In this document: positions 31,879-40,519 of the stretch, piece after piece | Layout of the letters: every line of letters starts with the position of its first letter | Position numbering within the stretch: the stretch's first letter is position 1 | NCBI RefSeq assembly: GCF_000283515.1 | Contig: NC_015976.1 | Location: forward strand, 2,574,501-2,638,500 | Direction of reading: 5' to 3' | Origin: Sphingobium sp. SYK-6 | GTDB taxonomy: Bacteria; Pseudomonadota; Alphaproteobacteria; Sphingomonadales; Sphingomonadaceae | Length of the DNA: 64,000 nucleotides | The notes under the pieces: generated by a model | Databases searched by the model: none | Told to the model about the DNA's origin: nothing | What the model saw: the letters and a program-made list of their open reading frames with translations, nothing else | Made by a program: the position numbers and the translations under genes

Positions 31879-33945
31879 TCAGCCGCTCGAGAGGAGCGCG
31901 ATGGCCGCGTCGCGCTCGAACAGGTAGAGGCAGGTGCGCGCAGCCTGCCCGCGCTCGGAATCGAGGCCTCCGTCCCGGTCCATCAGCAGTCGCGCATCGT
32001 CATGGGCGGCCGGCAGCAGGGCCTGGATCTGCTCCGGCGTGGCAAGGCGGAAGCGCTGCTCGCCGGACTGGCGCGTGCCGAGCAGCTCGCCCGCCCCGCG
32101 CAGGCGCAGGTCCTCCTCCGCGATGCGAAAGCCATCGCCGGTCTCGCGCATGAGGGACAGGCGGGCGCGCGCGGTTTCGGAGAGAGTCTGGCCATGCAGC
32201 AGCATGCAGAAGCTGCGCTGGTCGCCCCGGCCGACGCGCCCGCGAAGCTGGTGAAGCTGCGCGAGGCCGAAGCGCTCGGCGGCCTCGATGACCATCAAGG
32301 TCGCATTGGGCACGTCCACCCCGACCTCGATCACCGTGGTCGCGACGAGAAGGCTCAGCCTGCCCGACGCGAATGCCTCCATGACGGCATCCTTCTCCGC
32401 GCCCGGCATGCGGCCATGGACGACGCCGACCTTGTCCGCCCCGAACCGGGCCCTGAGCCCCGCCGCGCGCACCTCGGCCGCAGCTTCGTCGCCATCCTCG
32501 CTCTGCTCGACCAGCGGGCAGACCCAATAGGCCTGCCGCCCGGCATCGACATGCCGCCCGACCGCGGAGACGACCTCGTCGATGCGCGCATCCGAAATGA
32601 CCCGCGTGTCGATCTGCTGCCGGCCCGGCGGCATCTCGTCCAGCCGCGAGACGTCCATGTCGCCATATTGCGTGAGAGTGAGCGTGCGGGGAATGGGCGT
32701 GGCGGTCATCACGAGGAGATGCGGCGTGCGCTCCGCCTTGGCAGTGAGCATGAGGCGCTGGGAGACGCCGAAGCGATGCTGCTCGTCGATGACGGTGAGG
32801 ACGAGGTTACGATAGGTCACGGCCTCCTGGAAGATGGCGTGCGTGCCAACGAGGATGTGGATGCTGCCGTCCGCCAGCCCCATCAGCGTTGATTCGCGGG
32901 CCTTGCCCTTGTCCCGCCCGGTAAGCAGCGCGACATTCACCGGCAGGCCGGCGAGCATGGACTGGAGGCTCGCAAAATGCTGGCGCGCGAGAATCTCCGT
33001 CGGCGCGAGGAAAGCCGCCTGCCCGGACGCCTCCACCGCATTCAGAAGGGCCATGAGCGCGACAAGCGTCTTGCCCGATCCCACATCGCCCTGCAGCAGC
33101 CGCAGCATCGGGACGGGCTGGGCCATGTCCCCCTCAATCTCCGCGAAGGCGCGCCGCTGCGCACCGGTGGGCGAGAAGGGCAGCGCAAGCTTGTCCCGCA
33201 GGCGACGATCGCCGGCAACGGGCACGCCGCGCCGCCGCCGCGTCGAGGCCCGCAGCAGCATCAGGGCGAGCTGGCTGGCGAAGATCTCATCATAGGCAAG
33301 GCGTGTCCGCGCAGCCTGCGCGGCGGGATCATGATGCGCCGCCGCGAGCGCCTCGTGCCAGGCGGGCCATTGCTTGCGGGCGCGCAGCCCCGGCTCGATC
33401 CATTCCGGCAGCTGCGGCGCGCGGGCGAGCGCCTGCACCACCAGCTCGCGCATCCGCCCATTGGTGATGCCTTCGGACAGGCCGTAGACCGGCTCGCGAT
33501 CAGCAATGCCGGCGGCTTCCTCGGGCGGCACGACATGATCGGGATGGACGATCTGCAGTTCATCGCCGAACCGGTCCAGCCGGCCGGAAACGAAGCGCGG
33601 CTCGCCGAGCGGAAAGAGCTTGCGCGGCCAGCCGGAATTCTTGCCGAAATAGACGATGCTCACCACATCGCCCGCCGCATCGACCGCGCGGATGCGGAAC
33701 GGCGCACGCGCCGAGCCCGATGCGCGATAATCCTGGGCCGTGAGCACGACGCCCACCATGCGGCCGGTTTCCGCATCGGCGAGGCGATGGACGCGCTGCC
33801 GCTCGATCCAGCTCACGGGCAGATGGAAGGCGAGATCCACCGCGCGCGTGAGGCCGAGGCGCTCCAGCGGCCGGGCGAGCACATTCCCCACGCCCTTGAG
33901 GGCAGTGCTTTCCGTGAACAGCGGATTGAGAATATCGGGTCGCAT
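31879..33945 (-). CDS. recG: ATP-dependent DNA helicase RecG
   Basis: A 688-residue superfamily 2 helicase. The N-terminal wedge (OB-fold) domain covers about residues 1-200. Walker A is LQGDVGSGKTLVALMAL (about residue 290), motif II VIDEQHRFGVSQR, motif III MTATPIPRTLTLTQYG and motif VI HQLRGRVGRGDQ. It remodels stalled replication forks. ATG 33945 starts the family N terminus (MRPDILNPLFTESTALKGVG); the frame is open far upstream, but that is antisense to sdhE and mfd. Divergent from sdhE. Confidence 0.96.
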   Translation of the reverse strand: MRPDILNPLFTESTALKGVGNVLARPLERLGLTRAVDLAFHLPVSWIERQRVHRLADAETGRMVGVVLTAQDYRASGSARAPFRIRAVDAAGDVVSIVYFGKNSGWPRKLFPLGEPRFVSGRLDRFGDELQIVHPDHVVPPEEAAGIADREPVYGLSEGITNGRMRELVVQALARAPQLPEWIEPGLRARKQWPAWHEALAAAHHDPAAQAARTRLAYDEIFASQLALMLLRASTRRRRGVPVAGDRRLRDKLALPFSPTGAQRRAFAEIEGDMAQPVPMLRLLQGDVGSGKTLVALMALLNAVEASGQAAFLAPTEILARQHFASLQSMLAGLPVNVALLTGRDKGKARESTLMGLADGSIHILVGTHAIFQEAVTYRNLVLTVIDEQHRFGVSQRLMLTAKAERTPHLLVMTATPIPRTLTLTQYGDMDVSRLDEMPPGRQQIDTRVISDARIDEVVSAVGRHVDAGRQAYWVCPLVEQSEDGDEAAAEVRAAGLRARFGADKVGVVHGRMPGAEKDAVMEAFASGRLSLLVATTVIEVGVDVPNATLMVIEAAERFGLAQLHQLRGRVGRGDQRSFCMLLHGQTLSETARARLSLMRETGDGFRIAEEDLRLRGAGELLGTRQSGEQRFRLATPEQIQALLPAAHDDARLLMDRDGGLDSERGQAARTCLYLFERDAAIALLSSG

Positions 33946-34044
33946 GACTATGTGCGCCCTAGTCCAAGCCGACGGGACAGGAAAGCGCCCGCCGGCCTGC
34001 AAGCATGGCGGCCGGAACGGCGGCGGGCGGTAAGGGAGCCGTAA

Positions 34045-34311
34045 ATGACTGACGAGAGCCGCCTGCGCAGGATGAAATTTCGCGCATGGCACCGGGGCAC
34101 CAAGGAAGCCGACCTGATGATCGGCGGGTTCTTCGACACCCATGCCGCCGGCTGGAACAGCGACCAGATCGACTGGTTCGAGCAGATTCTCGAGGAAGAT
34201 GACGTGGACATCATGGCCTGGGCGCTGGGAACCCTGCCCTGCCCTCCCGAGTTCGAAGGGTCGATGATGCAGGCCATGCGGGCACTCGACTATATCCCCA
34301 TCGCAAAGTGA
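34045..34311 (+). CDS. sdhE: SdhE/Sdh5-type FAD assembly factor
   Basis: An 88-residue acidic, helical protein. RRMKFRAWHRGTKEADLMIG carries the RGxxE motif (residues 17-21) required for covalent flavin attachment to the succinate dehydrogenase flavoprotein; WFEQILEEDDVDIMAWALG completes the fold. It is expressed divergently from recG and 123 bases before mfd, the usual alphaproteobacterial order. Confidence 0.93.
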   Translation: MTDESRLRRMKFRAWHRGTKEADLMIGGFFDTHAAGWNSDQIDWFEQILEEDDVDIMAWALGTLPCPPEFEGSMMQAMRALDYIPIAK

Positions 34312-34434
34312 CGACCGCGCCGCTGCCCGAATCCTCGCTGCGACCGCCCCCGGGCAGAAGCGCACGCGCGTGCCCGGCCGGCGGGCGCAAGCGCCACTCT
34401 CACCCGTCCCCGCAGGGGCATCAAGACCTGACAT

Positions 34435-37400
34435 ATGACTGACATCCAACGCATCCTTTCCGCCCGGGCGCCGCTCACCCTGTCCGGCGTCCCCAACGGC
34501 TTCCTGCCGGTGCTCCTCGCCGACCTCGCACGCGCGGCGAAGGGGCGGCTGTGCTTCATCGCACCCGACGCGCAGGCGATGGACGCCATCGAGCAGAGCG
34601 TGGGCTATTTCGCGCCGGAAATGGCCGTGGTGCGCATCCCGGCATGGGATTGCCTGCCTTATGACCGCGCCTCGCCCTCGCTGCGCGCCGCATCGGAAAG
34701 GCTGGCGGGACTGCAGGCGCTCCAGGCGCCGCTGAAAGGCCCACAGCTCGTCCTCACCACGATCAGCGCCATCACCCAGAAGACGCTGACGCCGTTCCGC
34801 ATCCGCCAGATGGTGGCGCGGCTGGCGCCGGGCGAGCGCATCGCCATCGACCGGCTGGTCGCGCTGCTCCAGTCCAACGGCTATGTCCGCACCGACACCG
34901 TCCATGACGCGGGCGAATATGCGGTGCGCGGCGGCATCGTCGATCTCTTCCCCTCCGGCGAACCCGGCCCGCTGCGGCTCGACTTCTTCGGCGACGAGAT
35001 CGAAACGCTGCGCCGCTTCGATCCTTCCACCCAGCGGACGATCGAGGCGGTGCCCGGCTTCATGCTGCTGCCGGCCTCCGAAGCGCTGCTGGACGAGGAA
35101 AGCATCAAGCGCTTCCGCAGCCGCTATCGCGAGATGTTCGGCGCCACGGCGACGGGCGACCCGCTCTATCAGGCCGTGAGCGACGGCCGCCGCCTCGCGG
35201 GCATGGAACACTGGCTGCCGCTGTTCGAGGAACGGCTGGTGCCGCTCTTCGAGCATCTCGCGGACGACACGCTCTGGCTGCGAGACGGCGGCGTTGCCAG
35301 TGCGGCGGACGCGCGGTTCGAGGCAATCCGCGATTATCATGCCAATCGGGTGAGCGCCGCCGGGGCGTCGCCGGGCAGCTACCGGCCGCTCCCGCCCGAG
35401 CAGCTCTATCTGGCCGGCGAGCAATGGGCGGACGCCATCACCGCTCTGCCGATCCATGCCACGTCATCCTTCCACGAACCGGAAAGTGCCAGCGTCCTCG
35501 ACTTCGCGGTGGACAGCGCACGGGATTTCGCGCCCGAACGCGCACAGAACGCGAATGTCTACGAGGCCGTGGGACGGCATCTCGAACAGGCCGGGCGCAA
35601 AGGGCGCAAGCGCATCATCGCCAGCTATTCGGCCGGCGCGCGCGAGCGGCTGGCGGGCCTGCTCGCCGACCATGGCGTCAAGCGGCTGACGATAGTCGAC
35701 AGCTGGCAGGAAGCGCAGGGCACGGCTGCCGGCGGCGCGGTGGCGCTCGCCGTGCTGCCGCTCGACCACGGCTTCGCCACCGCCGAGCTGGAAGTGCTGA
35801 CCGAGCAGGACATGCTGGGCGACCGGCTGGTGCGCAGGGCCAAGCGCCGCAAGAGCGCCGATGCCTTCCTCGCCGAGCTGGCGACGCTCTCGCCGGGCGA
35901 TCTCGTTGTCCATGCCGACCATGGCATCGGGCGCTACGAGGGCCTGACGAGCATCCCGGTCGGCAAGGAACCGCACGACTGCGTCGAGCTCCATTACGCG
36001 GGCGGTGACAAGCTCTACGTTCCGGTCGAGAATCTGGACGTGCTTTCCCGCTACGGATCGGGCGAGGAAGGTGTCTCGCTCGACAAGCTCGGCGGCGAGG
36101 CATGGCAGCGGCGCAAGGCGCGGATGAAGGAGCGCATCCGCGAGATCGCGGGTGAATTGCTGGCTACCGCCGCGCAGCGCGCATTGCGGCCCGCGCCCGT
36201 GTTCGAGCGGGAAAGCGCCGGCTACCCGGCCTTCGTCGATCGCTTCCCCTATGAAGAGACCGAGGATCAGGACCGGGCGATCGCCGATGTGCTGGAGGAC
36301 CTGGCGGCGGGCAGGCCGATGGACCGGCTGGTGTGCGGCGATGTCGGCTTCGGCAAGACGGAAGTGGCGCTGCGCGCCGCGTTCGTGACGGCGATGGCGG
36401 GATCGCAGGTCGCGCTCATCTGCCCGACCACGCTGCTGGCGCGGCAGCATCATCTGAACTTCGAGGAGCGCTTCCGGGGCTTCCCCCTGAAGATCGGCCG
36501 GCTCTCGCGGCTCGTGGGCGCCAACGAGACCAAGGCGACGAAGGAAGGCCTCGCCGACGGATCGATCGACATCGTGATCGGCACTCATGCGCTGCTGGCC
36601 AAGGGGCTGACCTTCAAGCGGCTCGGGCTGGTCATCGTGGACGAGGAACAGCGCTTCGGCGTTACCCACAAGGAGCGGCTCAAGCAGCTCAAGGCGGACG
36701 TCCATGTGCTGACCCTGACGGCCACGCCGATCCCGCGCACGCTGCAGATGGCGATGAGCGGCCTGCGCGAGCTGAGCGTGATCCAGACGCCGCCGGTCGA
36801 CCGGCTCGCGGTGCGCACCTACGTCATGCCATGGGATGACGTGGTGCTGCGCGAGGCCCTGCTGCGCGAGCATTATCGCGGCGGGCAGACCTATTTCGTG
36901 GTGCCGCGCATCTCCGATATGGCGGACATGGAAGACTTCCTGCGCGAGAAAGTGCCCGAGGTGCGCTTCATCTCCGCGCATGGGCAGATGTCCGCCAGCG
37001 AAGTCGAAGAGCGCATGTCTGCCTTCTACGAGCGCCGGTATGACGTGCTGCTCTCCACCACCATCGTGGAAAGCGGCCTCGACATCCCCAGCGCGAACAC
37101 GATCATCATCCACCGCGCGGACCGGTTCGGCCTCGCCCAGCTCTATCAGCTGCGTGGCCGCGTGGGCCGGTCCAAGACGCGCGCTTATGCCTATATGACG
37201 ACACCCGCCGACCGGGTGATGACCGAGACGGCGGACAAGCGGCTCAAGGTCCTCTCCGACCTCGACACGCTGGGCGCGGGCTTCCAGCTCGCCAGCCACG
37301 ATCTCGACATTCGCGGCGCAGGCAATCTGGTGGGGGACGAACAATCCGGCCACATCAAGGAAGTCGGCTTCGAACTCTACCAGTCAATGCTGGAAGACGC

Positions 37401-37899
37401 GATCATGGAGGCCAAGGCGCAGGGCGCGAAGATGCCCCTCGCCCGGCAGGACTGGTCGCCCCAGATCAATGTCGAGGCGCCGATCCTGCTGCCCGAGGAC
37501 TATGTGCCGGACCTCGACCTGCGCATGGGACTCTATCGCCGCATCAACGAGCTGGAGGACAAGGCCGAGATCGAGGCGTTCGCCGCCGAGCTCATCGATC
37601 GCTTCGGCCCGCTGCCGGACCCGACCCGCAATCTGCTCACATTGATCGAGGTGAAGCTCAATTGCCGCACCGCCGGCATCTCCCGCATGGACATCGGCCC
37701 GCGCGGCGCGCTGGTCTCGTTCCACAACGACCAGTGCCCTAATCTCGCCGGCCTGCTGGGCTATGTGCAGAAGATCGGCCAGATCGCGAAGCTCCGCCCG
37801 GACAGCAAGCTCGTCATCCAGCGGGCATGGGGCGATCCCAAGGCGCGCCTCAACGGGGCGCTGAAGCTCAGCCAGGGGCTGGCGAAGGCGATCGGCTGA
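34435..37899 (+). CDS. mfd: transcription-repair coupling factor Mfd
   Basis: An 1154-residue protein. An N-terminal UvrB-like region (to about residue 340) is followed by the RNA polymerase interaction domain (DLVVHADHGIGRYEGL, about residue 490) and a RecG-like translocase: Walker A CGDVGFGKTEVALRAA, motif II IVDEEQRFGVTHKER, TLTATPIPRTLQMAMSG and YQLRGRVGRSKTRAYAY. The C-terminal TRCF domain contains DYVPDLDLRMGLYRRINELE. It removes RNA polymerase stalled at lesions and recruits UvrA. Complete. Confidence 0.97.
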   Translation: MTDIQRILSARAPLTLSGVPNGFLPVLLADLARAAKGRLCFIAPDAQAMDAIEQSVGYFAPEMAVVRIPAWDCLPYDRASPSLRAASERLAGLQALQAPLKGPQLVLTTISAITQKTLTPFRIRQMVARLAPGERIAIDRLVALLQSNGYVRTDTVHDAGEYAVRGGIVDLFPSGEPGPLRLDFFGDEIETLRRFDPSTQRTIEAVPGFMLLPASEALLDEESIKRFRSRYREMFGATATGDPLYQAVSDGRRLAGMEHWLPLFEERLVPLFEHLADDTLWLRDGGVASAADARFEAIRDYHANRVSAAGASPGSYRPLPPEQLYLAGEQWADAITALPIHATSSFHEPESASVLDFAVDSARDFAPERAQNANVYEAVGRHLEQAGRKGRKRIIASYSAGARERLAGLLADHGVKRLTIVDSWQEAQGTAAGGAVALAVLPLDHGFATAELEVLTEQDMLGDRLVRRAKRRKSADAFLAELATLSPGDLVVHADHGIGRYEGLTSIPVGKEPHDCVELHYAGGDKLYVPVENLDVLSRYGSGEEGVSLDKLGGEAWQRRKARMKERIREIAGELLATAAQRALRPAPVFERESAGYPAFVDRFPYEETEDQDRAIADVLEDLAAGRPMDRLVCGDVGFGKTEVALRAAFVTAMAGSQVALICPTTLLARQHHLNFEERFRGFPLKIGRLSRLVGANETKATKEGLADGSIDIVIGTHALLAKGLTFKRLGLVIVDEEQRFGVTHKERLKQLKADVHVLTLTATPIPRTLQMAMSGLRELSVIQTPPVDRLAVRTYVMPWDDVVLREALLREHYRGGQTYFVVPRISDMADMEDFLREKVPEVRFISAHGQMSASEVEERMSAFYERRYDVLLSTTIVESGLDIPSANTIIIHRADRFGLAQLYQLRGRVGRSKTRAYAYMTTPADRVMTETADKRLKVLSDLDTLGAGFQLASHDLDIRGAGNLVGDEQSGHIKEVGFELYQSMLEDAIMEAKAQGAKMPLARQDWSPQINVEAPILLPEDYVPDLDLRMGLYRRINELEDKAEIEAFAAELIDRFGPLPDPTRNLLTLIEVKLNCRTAGISRMDIGPRGALVSFHNDQCPNLAGLLGYVQKIGQIAKLRPDSKLVIQRAWGDPKARLNGALKLSQGLAKAIG

Positions 37900-37948
37900 G
37901 CAGTGGAGGGAGGATGGGCGCGATGATCTCCATGCCGGACATGCTCCC

Positions 37949-38308
37949 GTGATCGGCGCGATCGCGCTGCTCTGCCTGTGCCAGCTCGCGGGCGAGATCA
38001 TCCATCGGCTGAGCGGCCTGCCCCTGCCCGGCCCGGTGATCGGCATGGTGCTGCTGCTCGTCTGGTTCGCCCTGATGCCGCGCGAGCGCCCGACGCTCAG
38101 CGCCGTCACGGGATGGCTCACTGCGCATCTCTCGATCATGTTCGTGCCGGCCGCGGTGGGCCTGGTCGAGCAAGGGCCGCTTCTCGCCCGCTACGGGCCC
38201 GCACTGGTCGTCGCGACAATGATCTCCACGCTGCTCACCCTCATCGTGGCGGTCACGGTCTTCCGCCTCGCCGCGCGGCGCATTCCGGCGGAGGACGAGG
38301 CCCCATGA
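37949..38308 (+). CDS. LrgA/CidA family holin-like protein
   Basis: A 119-residue protein with four transmembrane helices. LPLPGPVIGMVLLLVWFAL and LFVPAAVGL-type sequence (SIMFVPAAVGLVEQG) are the family motifs. It starts with GTG 37949; no in-frame ATG lies nearby. The end overlaps the lrgB-like start by four bases. The pair is thought to control cell-wall hydrolase access or export of small metabolites; the role here is by family only. Confidence 0.87.
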   Translation: MIGAIALLCLCQLAGEIIHRLSGLPLPGPVIGMVLLLVWFALMPRERPTLSAVTGWLTAHLSIMFVPAAVGLVEQGPLLARYGPALVVATMISTLLTLIVAVTVFRLAARRIPAEDEAP

Positions 38309-38997
38309 GCGCCATCCTCGCGATCCCGATCTTCTGGCTCGTCGCCACGCTCATCATCTTCGAAGGCGCCGACATCCTCTCGCGGCGCAGCGGGCGGCAT
38401 CCGCTCTGCCACCCCGTGCTGCTCGCGACTCCGGCGCTCATCGGCCTGCTGCTGGCGACCGGGACGCCTTATCCCGCCTATCGGGAATCCACTGCCCTGC
38501 TGAACTTCCTGCTCGGCCCGGCGGTGGTGGGCCTTGCCGTGCCGATCTGGCAACAGCGGCGCCTGATCCGGCGGCTCGCGAAGCCACTGGCCCTGGCGCT
38601 GCTCGCGGGCGCTGCGACGGCCATCACCAGCGTGGTGGGCATCCTGTGGCTGTTCGGAGCGCCATCGGAAATCCTCGCCTCCGCCGCGCCGCGCGCGACG
38701 ACGACGCCGGTCGCGATCGAGATGGCGGCGCAGCTTGGCGGCGTGCCGGCCCTGGCGACCGCCATCGTCCTGTGTTCGGGCATCCTGGGTGCGATGATCG
38801 CAACGCCGATATTCGATGCGCTGAAGATCTCCGACTTCCGGGCGCGCGGCTTTTCGGTCGGCATTTCCGCGCATGGACTCGGGGCAGCGCGCGCCTTTCA
38901 GGTCAATTCCACGGCCGGCGCGTTCGCCAGCCTGGGCATGGCCCTGAACGCCGTCGCGACCTGCGTGATGCTGTCACTCATCGCCTTACTGGTCTGA
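38305..38997 (+). CDS. LrgB/CidB family membrane protein
   Basis: A 230-residue polytopic protein with LNFLLGPAVVGLAVPIW (about residue 68) and APRATTTPVAIEMAAQLGG (about residue 135), the LrgB signatures, and FSVGISAHGLGAARAFQ near the C terminus. It is the partner of the LrgA-like protein, with ATGA overlap, and is intact. Confidence 0.9.
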   Translation: MSAILAIPIFWLVATLIIFEGADILSRRSGRHPLCHPVLLATPALIGLLLATGTPYPAYRESTALLNFLLGPAVVGLAVPIWQQRRLIRRLAKPLALALLAGAATAITSVVGILWLFGAPSEILASAAPRATTTPVAIEMAAQLGGVPALATAIVLCSGILGAMIATPIFDALKISDFRARGFSVGISAHGLGAARAFQVNSTAGAFASLGMALNAVATCVMLSLIALLV

Positions 38998-39037
38998 ACG
39001 CCTTGTTCCTGCGGCCCAAGGCTTTAAGAGCGGGCCC

Positions 39038-40519
39038 GTGAGCAATACCATCATCATCGGCAACGACCCTGCCGGCGCGCCGGTGCGCATCGACATCGAG
39101 GAACTGCTGGCGACCCGGCTGCTCGTGCAGGGCAATAGCGGCTCGGGCAAATCCCACCTGCTGCGGCGATTGCTGGAGCAGAGCGCCGCGCTCGTCCAGC
39201 AGGTGGTGATCGACCCGGAAGGCGATTTCGTCACGCTGGCCGCCCCTTTCGGGCATGTCGTGATCGACGGCGCGGCTTATGGCAGTGCCGAACTCGCTGA
39301 GCTGGCCGCGCGGATTCGCCGCCACCGCGCCTCGGTCGTGCTGGCGCTCGACGGGCTCGACCTGGAAGCGCAGATGCGCTGCGCGGCGCAGTTCCTCTCC
39401 GCGATGTTCGACGCGCCGCGCGACCAGTGGTTTCCCGCGCTCGTCGTGGTCGATGAAGCGCAGATGTTCGCGCCGGCCGCGGCCGGGGACGTGAGCGACG
39501 AGGCGCGCCGGCTTTCGCTGGCGGCCATGACCAACCTCATGTGCCGGGGCCGCAAGCGCGGGCTGGCCGGCGTCATCGCGACGCAGCGCCTCGCCAAGCT
39601 CGCCAAGAATGTCGCGGCCGAGGCCTCGAACTTCCTGATGGGGCGGACATTCCTGGACATCGACATGCTGCGCGCGGCGGACCTGCTCGGCATGGAGCGG
39701 CGGCAGGCCGAGCAGATCCGCGACCTGGAGCGCGGCCACTTCCTGGCGCTGGGCCCGGCCATCACCCGCCGCCCAATCTCCGCGCGGATCGGCCCGGCGC
39801 AGACGGCGCCGCGCACATCGATCAGCGGGCTCATCCCGCCGCCCGAGGCGCCGGCGCAGGACATGTTCGCGCTTCTCCACGCCGATCTGCAGGACGACAC
39901 GCCGCCGCCCAACCGGCCCGCGCCGCCGCCACCGGAGAAGCTCGACAGCCTGATCGACCGCATATCATCGCCGCAGGCGCCGGACCTGCCCGCCGGCGCG
40001 CCGTCTGCCCCGGCCCCCGCCGAGACGCTCTCGAGGGAAGAGATGGACGCGGCGCTGGACGACATCCTTGCCGAGATGATCCAGGACGATGAAGCGCCCT
40101 ATCGACCCGCGGCCGTGACTTATCAGGATTTCACCGTCCGCTGCCGCATGCTGCGCCTTCCCGCCAACAGCCTGAGCCTCGCCGGGTTCCGCCGCCGCTT
40201 CGCGATGGCGCTCGGCGGCTTCAACGTCTCGGGGGAGCAGAGCGAGGCAGAACAGGCGGTGCTCGACCTTGCCCGGGCCGTGCCGGACGATCTGCTGGCT
40301 CCCTTCCTGTGCATCGCGCGCGCCGCGATCGACCAGCAAAGCTGCCCCAACGACGAGCAGCTCGCCCATATCTACGGCACCCGCAGCCCCGGCCGCGTCC
40401 GCCGGATGCTGGAGCATCTCGAGAAAAGCGGGTTCATCGTGTTGCGGACCGACTTCGGCGGGCGCCGCTCGGTCGGCCTTCCCGGCCTCAACCTTTCCAC
40501 CGCGCCGCAGGAGGCATGA
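39038..40519 (+). CDS. HerA-like (DUF87) ATPase with C-terminal winged-helix-like region
   Basis: A 493-residue protein starting with GTG. Walker A is VQGNSGSGKSHLLRRLL (about residue 32), Walker B LVVVDEAQMFA (about residue 143), with GRKRGLAGVIATQRLAKLAK as the arginine/sensor region. A Pro-rich linker (residues 270-340) leads to a C-terminal part with PNDEQLAHIYGTRSPGRVRR and LEHLEKSGFIVLRTD, likely a winged helix. HerA-type ATPases translocate DNA, often with a nuclease; none is present, but the next gene, overlapping by four bases, is a RecQ helicase. Confidence 0.8.
   Translation: MSNTIIIGNDPAGAPVRIDIEELLATRLLVQGNSGSGKSHLLRRLLEQSAALVQQVVIDPEGDFVTLAAPFGHVVIDGAAYGSAELAELAARIRRHRASVVLALDGLDLEAQMRCAAQFLSAMFDAPRDQWFPALVVVDEAQMFAPAAAGDVSDEARRLSLAAMTNLMCRGRKRGLAGVIATQRLAKLAKNVAAEASNFLMGRTFLDIDMLRAADLLGMERRQAEQIRDLERGHFLALGPAITRRPISARIGPAQTAPRTSISGLIPPPEAPAQDMFALLHADLQDDTPPPNRPAPPPPEKLDSLIDRISSPQAPDLPAGAPSAPAPAETLSREEMDAALDDILAEMIQDDEAPYRPAAVTYQDFTVRCRMLRLPANSLSLAGFRRRFAMALGGFNVSGEQSEAEQAVLDLARAVPDDLLAPFLCIARAAIDQQSCPNDEQLAHIYGTRSPGRVRRMLEHLEKSGFIVLRTDFGGRRSVGLPGLNLSTAPQEA

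Noticed and set aside
33946..35457. Upstream extension of the recG frame
   Set aside because: It is antisense to sdhE and mfd and absent from RecG proteins; the normal N terminus begins at 33945.
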